Positions 14,059 through 18,547 of a stretch of 18,547 nucleotides of DNA are shown piece by piece. The position numbers and the translations under genes were made by a program. This stretch comes from JBARRS01 sp049644345 (lineage in GTDB: Bacteria; Actinomycetota; Thermoleophilia; Gaiellales; Gaiellaceae), in the NCBI GenBank assembly GCA_049644345.1, contig JBARRS010000215.1, positions 1-18,547 of the forward strand, read 5' to 3'. Position 1 is the first letter of the stretch. Every line of letters begins with the position of its first letter. The notes under the pieces are model-generated. The model was not told the DNA's origin, ran no database searches, and was given only the letters and a program-made list of their open reading frames with translations.

Positions 14059-14088
14059 ATTATCCACGGTCCCAGCGTCGATTTACAA
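14059..14088 (-). promoter_or_regulatory. Candidate promoter of the second transporter operon
   Basis: On the minus strand TTGTAA (14083-14088) and GATAAT (14059-14064) are 18 bases apart; the -10 box matches five of six consensus positions and the -35 four of six. Transcription would start near 14052, giving a leader of about 39 bases to the GTG at 14013. An alternative reading uses TGTAAA as the -10 box, which would parallel the lrp promoter but lacks a -35 box. Confidence 0.5.
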
Positions 14089-14137
14089 CGCAGACCGAAG
14101 CCGGAGGGGCGACTAGCCTCGCAAAGCGCAGCGCAAA

Positions 14138-14155
14138 GCCGACGTCCGCGTCGGC
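14138..14155 (-). terminator. Possible weak terminator after the BON-domain gene
   Basis: GCCGACG and CGTCGGC form a 7-base stem with a 4-base loop, starting 11 bases past the stop at 14167 and followed on the minus strand by CTTTGCG. The T-run is only three bases, so termination may be partial. It separates this gene from the second transporter operon. Confidence 0.4.
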
Positions 14156-14166
14156 CGAGTTCCAGG

Positions 14167-14616
14167 CTACGACTCGGTCGGCGCCGGGGTGTTCGGCAGG
14201 TGGAGCAGGTTCTTGACGTCGCGTACGCCCTGCACGCTGCGCGCCTTCTCGACCAGCTCGTCGATCAGCTCCGGCTGGTCCGCCTCGCCGCGGAGGACGA
14301 CGACGCCCTCCTCGACGTTCACGTTGATCTTCCCCTTCGGCATGTCGGGCGCGCGAAAGATCTCGGTCTCGACCTTGCGCGCGAGCGTGACGTCGTCGAG
14401 ATCCTTTGGTTGCTCCTTCCGGTGAGCGACCTTCTGCTTGACGCCGTGCGCCTCGGAGGCGACGCCACGGCCCAGTCGCACGGCCTCCCGGCTCCGCCGG
14501 CGAACAAAGCCGGCGCCCCGGTCGACGGTCTGCTTGCGGCGGCGGCGGCCGTTGTCAGGGTCGAGAAAGTAGGCGGCCGCGGCCCCGATCGCTCCAGCCA
14601 GCAGGAAAAGCGGCAT
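14167..14616 (-). CDS. BON-domain protein with N-terminal membrane anchor
   Basis: The 149-residue protein starts with a short hydrophobic helix (MPLFLLAGAIGAAAAYFL, 1-18) and then DPDNGRRRRKQ, a start seen in small YtxH-like membrane-anchored proteins. A basic linker (24-70) follows. Residues 74-140 form a BON domain: DVTLARKVETEI, then GKINVNVEEGVVVLRGEAD and VEKARSVQGVRDVKNLL. BON domains bind membranes or polymers and often act in envelope stress. The ATG at 14616 follows AAGGAGG by 9 bases. It appears to be a single gene and is not obviously linked to polyamine metabolism. The exact role is unknown. Confidence 0.85.
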   Translation of the reverse strand: MPLFLLAGAIGAAAAYFLDPDNGRRRRKQTVDRGAGFVRRRSREAVRLGRGVASEAHGVKQKVAHRKEQPKDLDDVTLARKVETEIFRAPDMPKGKINVNVEEGVVVLRGEADQPELIDELVEKARSVQGVRDVKNLLHLPNTPAPTES

Positions 14617-14703
14617 ACGTCTCAGCCTCCTTCGCGTCGGTTTCGGATCACGCGACCCTACCCGACCGCGCGGGAAGGGAAAAGCCTCTCTAACGCCCGC
14701 GCC

Positions 14704-15000
14704 TTAGTCGCCCCAGTCGAAATCGCGCGAGCGGCCCCAGAGCGAATCTTCGGGCGGGTCGGCGGGCGCTTCCTCGGTCGGCCACGCGAGCGCGACCGGC
14801 TGCGGAGCGGCATCCTCGCCGTCCATCGTCTCCTCGATCCGAGCCTGCTCCTCGGTCTTGAACAGCGGATGGTTCTCGAAGGGGTCCTCGTTCTTGTAGC
14901 GCTCGATCGGCAGGTTTCCCTCGAGCTCGGCGTTCTTCTGCTTCAGCTCGAGGTGATCCTGGATCACCTGTGCGAACAGCGACGGCATGTCAACCGGCAT
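14704..15000 (-). CDS. Small acidic protein, 98 residues, unknown function
   Basis: The ATG at 15000 follows GGGAGGGAGG by 3 bases, and a promoter candidate lies upstream. The N-terminal third (VDMPSLFAQVIQDHLELKQK, 3-22) looks like a helix that may self-associate. The rest is acidic, with PFENHPLFKTEEQARIEETMDG (40-61) in the middle and a Pro/Glu/Asp-rich, Trp-containing tail ending SRDFDWGD. There is no signal peptide or membrane segment. I do not recognise the family. A promoter, ribosome site and sensible composition support a real gene. Confidence 0.65.
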   Translation of the reverse strand: MPVDMPSLFAQVIQDHLELKQKNAELEGNLPIERYKNEDPFENHPLFKTEEQARIEETMDGEDAAPQPVALAWPTEEAPADPPEDSLWGRSRDFDWGD

Positions 15001-15048
15001 AGCCCTCCCTCCCGACGTTTACTGGGCAGCTCTGCGTAGCGGCGGCCG

Positions 15049-15076
15049 ATTCTAGCGGGTCGCCCGGCCGAGGCAA
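15049..15076 (-). promoter_or_regulatory. Candidate promoter of the 98-residue gene
   Basis: On the minus strand TTGCCT (15071-15076) and TAGAAT (15049-15054) are 16 bases apart. The -10 box matches five of six consensus positions. Transcription would begin near 15042, about 42 bases before the ATG at 15000. The region is divergent from the 70-residue gene. Confidence 0.45.
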
Positions 15077-15093
15077 CCCGTTAGGATCGGATC

Positions 15094-15306
15094 ATGGCGT
15101 TTCGTTCCAGTTTCTTTCGCCGTGCCGGCCCCGTCGGGATCGCCCTGACGGCCTGGGACATCTGGCGCCGGCTGCCGAAAAGGCAGCGCAAGGCGATCCT
15201 GAGGCAGGCGCGGAAGCACGGCCCGACGGTGGTCAAGCAGGCGCGCAAGCACGGGCCGACGATCTACCGCGGCGTCCGGAGCCTGCGGAACCTCAGGAAG
15301 CGCTAG
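15094..15306 (+). CDS. Basic 70-residue protein with tandem QARKHGPT repeats
   Basis: The ATG at 15094 follows AGGA by about 8 bases. The product is strongly basic. Residues 13-24 (PVGIALTAWDIW) are the only moderately hydrophobic part. Two near-identical 11-residue units follow (QARKHGPTVVK 38-48 and QARKHGPTIYR 49-59), then an Arg-rich end. The 14-base tail-to-tail overlap with the sucA gene means there is no spacer for a terminator. Basic charge suggests nucleic-acid or acidic-surface binding, but this is inference and I do not recognise the family. A minus-strand frame at 15052-15252 covers the same DNA but has no comparable start signal. Confidence 0.6.
   Translation: MAFRSSFFRRAGPVGIALTAWDIWRRLPKRQRKAILRQARKHGPTVVKQARKHGPTIYRGVRSLRNLRKR
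15205..15270 (+). repeat. Tandem 33-base repeat inside the basic 70-residue gene
   Basis: Two 33-base units (15205-15237 and 15238-15270) encode the duplicated QARKHGPT segments. They are alike over the first 24 bases apart from two third-position differences (CGG/CGC, CCC/CCG... within GGC/GGG Gly) and diverge at the end. The pattern indicates an in-frame duplication later held by protein-level selection. Confidence 0.7.
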
Positions 15307-18106
15307 AGAGCGCCTCTCTCACGATCCGGTCCTGCTCGCGCAGGTGCGCGGTCGGGTAGCCCTCGCTGGGGCTCGCGCGCCAGGGACGGCCGACATAGCG
15401 CAGCATGACGCCTTCCGGCAGCGCCTCCTCGAGCCGGTGGCGGATGGCGCGCCAGGCGCCCATGTTCTGAGGCTCTTCCTGCGCCCAGACGACCTCGTGG
15501 AGCGCCGGGTAGCCTCGTACGAGCTCCGCAGCGGCCGAGACGGGAAACGGGTAGAGCTGCTCGATCCGCGCGACTGCGACCGCGTCCGCGGCCTTCCGCG
15601 CCTCGTGGCCCGTGATGTCGTAGTAGATCTTCCCCGAGCAGAGCACGAGCCTCCGGACCAGATCCCTGGGCGCGTCCGGATCGTCCAGCACCGGCCGGAA
15701 CGAGCCCTCGCTCAGCTCCTCGAGCGTCGAGGCCGCCTGCTTCAGCCGGAGCAGGCCTTTCGGGGTCATCACGACGAGCGGGCGCGCCGTGGCGTCGAGC
15801 GCCTGACGGCGCAGCAAGTGGAAGAACTGCGCCGCGGTCGTCACGTTCGCGATCCTGATGTTCTCTTGCGCCGCCAGCTGGAGGAAGCGCTCGAGCCGCG
15901 CGCTCGAGTGCTCTGGGCCGTTGCCTTCGTAGCCGTGCGGCAGGAGCAGTGTCAGCCGCGAGGTCTCGCCCCACTTGGAGAGGCCGGCGACGAGGAACTG
16001 GTCCACGACCACCTCCGCGCCGTTGACGAAGTCGCCGAACTGCGCCTCCCAGAGCACGAGCGTCTCCGGCGCGGCGACCGAGTAGCCGTACTCGAACCCG
16101 AGCGCCGCCGCCTCCGAGAGCGGCGAGTTGTGCAGCTCGAACGACGCGGTCGCCTCGTCCAGGTTCTGGATCGGTGTGTATGCGCCGCCGGTCTTCGCGT
16201 CGTGGAGAACGAGGTGGCGATGCGAGAACGTGCCCCGCTCCGTGTCCTGGCCGGTGAGCCGGACCGGGATCCCCTCGACGAGCAAGGACGCGAAGGCGAG
16301 CTCCTCTGCATGGCCCCAGTCGATCCCACCCTCCTCGAGCGCGGCGACCCGGCGCTCGAGCTGCTTGGCGAGCTTCGGGTGGACGGTGAATCCCTCAGGG
16401 ACCTCGAGCAGCTCCGCGTTCAGCTCGTGAAGGCGATCGGACGGGACGGCGGTGACGACGGAGGCGCCGGCATCGCGCGGGATCCGGCCCTCGCTGGAGG
16501 CGGTTGGCGCACCTCCGCCGAGGGACGACTTCAAACGCTCATGCGCGGCCCGCAGCTGCGCTTCGACGTCCTTCGCGAGCGTGTCCACCTCCGCCTGCGA
16601 GACGACGCCCTCCTCGATCAGCGTGGAGGCGTACTGGTCGCGCACGGTCGGCTGCTCGGCGATCAACGCCGCCATCAGCGGCTGCGTATAGGCAGCCTCG
16701 TCCTGCTCGTTGTGGCCGTGACGGCGGTAGCCGACGAGGTCGATGACGACATCCCGCGCGAAGCGTCGCCGGTACGCCATCGCAAGGCGGACGGCGGCGA
16801 TGCACGCCTCGGCGTCGTCCGCGTTGACGTGGATGATCGGGACGTCGAACCCCTTGGCGAGGTCGCTCGAGTAGCGGGTCGAGCGTCCCTCGGAGGGCTC
16901 CGTCGTGAAGCCGATCTGGTTGTTCGCGATCAGGTGGAAGGTGCCGCCCGTCGTGTACCCGGCGAGCGCGGCGAGGTTGAGCGTCTCCGCGACGATTCCC
17001 TGGCCCGGGAAGGAGGCGTCGCCGTGGATCAACACCGGCATCGCGACCGCCGACTCGTGCAATCCCTCGCGTGTCGAGCGATCGGTCTGCTCGGCCCTCG
17101 TCCGCCCCTCGACGACGGGATCGACCGCCTCGAGGTGGCTCGGGTTGGCGGCGAGCGTGACCGTGATCTCGCCGCTCGGCGTCGCTCTGTGCCCTTCGGC
17201 GCCGAGGTGGTACTTGACGTCGCCGCTGCCGCCCTCGGGATCAGCGGAGACGGCCTCGATCGTCCGCTCTCCCTCGAACTCGCGCAGGATCGTCTCGTAG
17301 GGACGGCCGAGCACGTGCGCGAGCACGTTCAGGCGGCCGCGATGGGCCATCCCGAGCACGACCTCGTGCGTTCCAGCGTCGGCAGCGAGCTCGATCGACG
17401 CGTCGAGCATCGGGATCATCATGTCGAGGCCCTCGACCGAGAACTGCTTCTGGCCGAGGAACGCGCGGCGAAGGTAGCGCTCCATCCCCTCGACCTGCGA
17501 GAGCCGCTCGAGCAGGCGCCGCTTCTCCTCGGGCGCCAGCGGCTTTCGGTAGCGGCCGGACTCGATCGCTTCCCGCAGCCAGACGCGCTGCTCGTGGTCG
17601 GAGATGTGCTCGATCTCGTACGCGATCGTCCCGCAGTAGATCTCCTGGAGGCGCGGGAGGACGCCCGCGAACGTCTCACCCAGGACGTGGACGCGCAGGA
17701 TCCGCGCTGGTATGCGCGTCTGGAGCTCCGGCGTCAGCCTCGGAACGTAATGGTCCGGCTCGAGCGCCGGGTCGCCGACAGGCTCCGAGCCGAGCGGGTC
17801 GAGATGCGCCGCAAGATGGCCGTGCATACGGCAGGCCTTGACCAACGCCATCGCTGCGGCGACGCCGCCGAGAATGGTCTCGTCGGCCGCGGTAGGCGGC
17901 GGCGAAGGCGGCGCAACAACGTGGCCGTTTCCGTCCTCCCGCAGGACCTGCAGCAGCCGCGCCAGCCCCGGGTGCGACGCAACGAGCTCGCTGTCGCCGC
18001 TCTCGAACAGGGCGCGCCACTCGGACGGGACCGCGTCGGGATTCTCGAGGTACTCCTCGAGCAGCGCGTTCGCGAAACCGGCGTTGAGGCCGTCGACCTC
18101 GTTCAT
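15293..18106 (-). CDS. sucA: 2-oxoglutarate dehydrogenase E1 component
   Basis: The 937-residue protein is the thiamine-diphosphate E1 subunit that decarboxylates 2-oxoglutarate in the TCA cycle. Residues 7-35 are the small N-terminal E1o motif (NAGFANALLEEYLENPDAV). Landmarks include GMAHRGRLNVLAHVLG (252-267), AANPSHLEAVDPVVEG (319-334), the cofactor region HGDASFPGQG (361-370) with NNQIGFTT (395-402), and HGHNEQDE (463-470). The C-terminal transketolase-type half contains FSHRH, LPHGYEGNGPEHSSAR and a WAQEEPQNMGAW segment. Length fits a plain E1; there is no fused acyltransferase domain as in mycobacterial Kgd. The ATG at 18106 follows TGGAG by 3 bases. E2 and E3 genes are not in the window. 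GABA-derived succinate would enter the same cycle, but operon linkage to the polyamine genes is not indicated. Confidence 0.95.
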   Translation of the reverse strand: MNEVDGLNAGFANALLEEYLENPDAVPSEWRALFESGDSELVASHPGLARLLQVLREDGNGHVVAPPSPPPTAADETILGGVAAAMALVKACRMHGHLAAHLDPLGSEPVGDPALEPDHYVPRLTPELQTRIPARILRVHVLGETFAGVLPRLQEIYCGTIAYEIEHISDHEQRVWLREAIESGRYRKPLAPEEKRRLLERLSQVEGMERYLRRAFLGQKQFSVEGLDMMIPMLDASIELAADAGTHEVVLGMAHRGRLNVLAHVLGRPYETILREFEGERTIEAVSADPEGGSGDVKYHLGAEGHRATPSGEITVTLAANPSHLEAVDPVVEGRTRAEQTDRSTREGLHESAVAMPVLIHGDASFPGQGIVAETLNLAALAGYTTGGTFHLIANNQIGFTTEPSEGRSTRYSSDLAKGFDVPIIHVNADDAEACIAAVRLAMAYRRRFARDVVIDLVGYRRHGHNEQDEAAYTQPLMAALIAEQPTVRDQYASTLIEEGVVSQAEVDTLAKDVEAQLRAAHERLKSSLGGGAPTASSEGRIPRDAGASVVTAVPSDRLHELNAELLEVPEGFTVHPKLAKQLERRVAALEEGGIDWGHAEELAFASLLVEGIPVRLTGQDTERGTFSHRHLVLHDAKTGGAYTPIQNLDEATASFELHNSPLSEAAALGFEYGYSVAAPETLVLWEAQFGDFVNGAEVVVDQFLVAGLSKWGETSRLTLLLPHGYEGNGPEHSSARLERFLQLAAQENIRIANVTTAAQFFHLLRRQALDATARPLVVMTPKGLLRLKQAASTLEELSEGSFRPVLDDPDAPRDLVRRLVLCSGKIYYDITGHEARKAADAVAVARIEQLYPFPVSAAAELVRGYPALHEVVWAQEEPQNMGAWRAIRHRLEEALPEGVMLRYVGRPWRASPSEGYPTAHLREQDRIVREALSSAS

Positions 18107-18153
18107 AAGCTCCAGGTTTGTTGTAGCAGGGCGCGCTCCTCCTGCGCCCGTCT

Positions 18154-18429
18154 CTAGAAGAGCGGCCGGTCCTTCAGCACCGCGATCGCCATCCCGAGCC
18201 AGAAGGCGACGGCACCTAGCCCGACCGCGAACGCGGCGAGCCGCTGGTGGCGGCCGCCCATTGCGGTCGCGAGCAGCGCAACCGCGAGAGCTGGGAGCGT
18301 GACGCGGACGGGCCGGTAGACGATCCCGACGAGCTCGGCGGCGATAGCAGACGCCGCGAGCAACCCGGCAACCGACTCCGAGGGGCGGGTAACGTCGACA
18401 GGGTGCGCCTCGTGGTCGGGAACGTTCAT
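18154..18429 (-). CDS. Small integral membrane protein, 91 residues
   Basis: The product has three likely membrane helices: about 19-37 (SVAGLLAASAIAAELVGIV), 42-58 (RVTLPALAVALLATAMG) and 64-84 (LAAFAVGLGAVAFWLGMAI), with a hydrophilic start and short ends. It lies 47 bases upstream of sucA on the same strand and may be co-transcribed. The ATG at 18429 has no good ribosome site, but its A-T-G-A overlaps a TGA that would end an open frame reaching in from the right edge, which could mean translational coupling. I do not recognise the family. Confidence 0.65.
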   Translation of the reverse strand: MNVPDHEAHPVDVTRPSESVAGLLAASAIAAELVGIVYRPVRVTLPALAVALLATAMGGRHQRLAAFAVGLGAVAFWLGMAIAVLKDRPLF

Positions 18430-18490
18430 CCGACGCGTTCGAGGCTGCGAGTAGCGCGGGCGTAGGCGCGCACGGGCCCGCCGTGGGGAC

Positions 18491-18508
18491 CGCGCCGGGG
18501 CCGGCGCG
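18491..18508. repeat. G-C-rich inverted repeat near the right edge
   Basis: CGCGCCGG and CCGGCGCG form 8-base arms around two G bases. On the minus strand it begins 3 bases after a TAG (18511-18513) that ends a frame open to the window edge (last residues GAKAAFAPRP). A hairpin directly after a stop fits the end of a transcription unit, though no T-run follows. Confidence 0.4.
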
Positions 18509-18510
18509 GC

Positions 18511-18547
18511 CTACGGCCGGGGCGCGAAGGCGGCCTTGGCTCCGGAT
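18511..18547 (-). CDS. Possible C-terminal end of an upstream gene
   Basis: A minus-strand frame entering from the right edge ends at TAG (18511-18513) with residues SGAKAAFAPRP and is followed at once by the inverted repeat. A second frame instead runs through the repeat as an Arg-rich stretch and ends RAYARATRSLERVG at 18426, overlapping the start of the membrane protein. With only 37-120 bases visible, neither can be confirmed; the first reads less like a composition artefact. Confidence 0.25.
   Translation of the reverse strand, partial: SGAKAAFAPRP

Noticed and set aside
13390..15039. Plus-strand open frame of 549 codons spanning the second ATPase, the BON gene and the acidic gene
   Set aside because: It crosses three minus-strand genes and their intergenic regions, and its product shows no fold signature.
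15344..18157. Plus-strand open frame of 937 codons lying opposite sucA
   Set aside because: It mirrors a clearly real minus-strand gene in very G-C-rich DNA, where stop codons are rare in antisense frames. Its product is a low-complexity Arg/Val/Asp/Glu mix with no domain motif or ribosome site.

Overview
The window is high-GC bacterial chromosome, densely packed and almost entirely coded on the minus strand. Gene content (PotABCD-type transporters, a lipobox substrate-binding protein, stand-alone 2-oxoglutarate dehydrogenase E1, small BON and AGRLT-repeat proteins) and the base composition suggest an actinomycetote, perhaps Thermoleophilia; that placement is inference. No rRNA, tRNA, CRISPR array, transposase or phage gene was seen, and no gap exceeds about 200 bases.

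Layout. At 1-1194 there is a small-protein region: the start of a truncated minus-strand gene, a secreted repeat protein (143-793), and a 66-residue plus-strand protein (994-1194), the last two divergent from one control region. From 8548 down to 1191 lies one tight minus-strand operon: Lrp/AsnC regulator, potA, potD, potB, potC, class III aminotransferase, PuuB-like FAD oxidase. Every junction overlaps, abuts or is 6 nt apart. A good promoter (TTGACG-N18-TGTAAT) with a 15-bp palindrome at the predicted start site drives it. From 14088 down to 8555 lies a second transporter operon, potA-type ATPase, YdcS-like binding protein, two permeases, then gamma-aminobutyraldehyde dehydrogenase. This matches the gene set of the E. 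coli ydcSTUV-patD operon in a different order.

From 14167 to 15306 are three small conserved-looking proteins (BON-domain, acidic 98 aa, basic 70 aa with tandem repeats). From 15293 to 18106 is sucA (2-oxoglutarate dehydrogenase E1), followed upstream by a small membrane protein (18154-18429) and an unresolved right edge.

How it fits together: two distinct polyamine-family ABC importers flank enzymes that could turn putrescine into 4-aminobutanal (aminotransferase and/or FAD oxidase) and then GABA (PatD-like dehydrogenase), under an Lrp-type regulator. I read 1191-14088 as a composite polyamine uptake and breakdown locus. Substrates are inferred from homology recalled from memory, not from a search.

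The most unusual signals are a perfect 13-bp-arm hairpin at the binding-protein/permease junction of the second operon, an 11-base motif shared by the two operon promoters, and a YdcS-like binding protein with no lipobox, a seven-glycine insertion and an extra cysteine pair.
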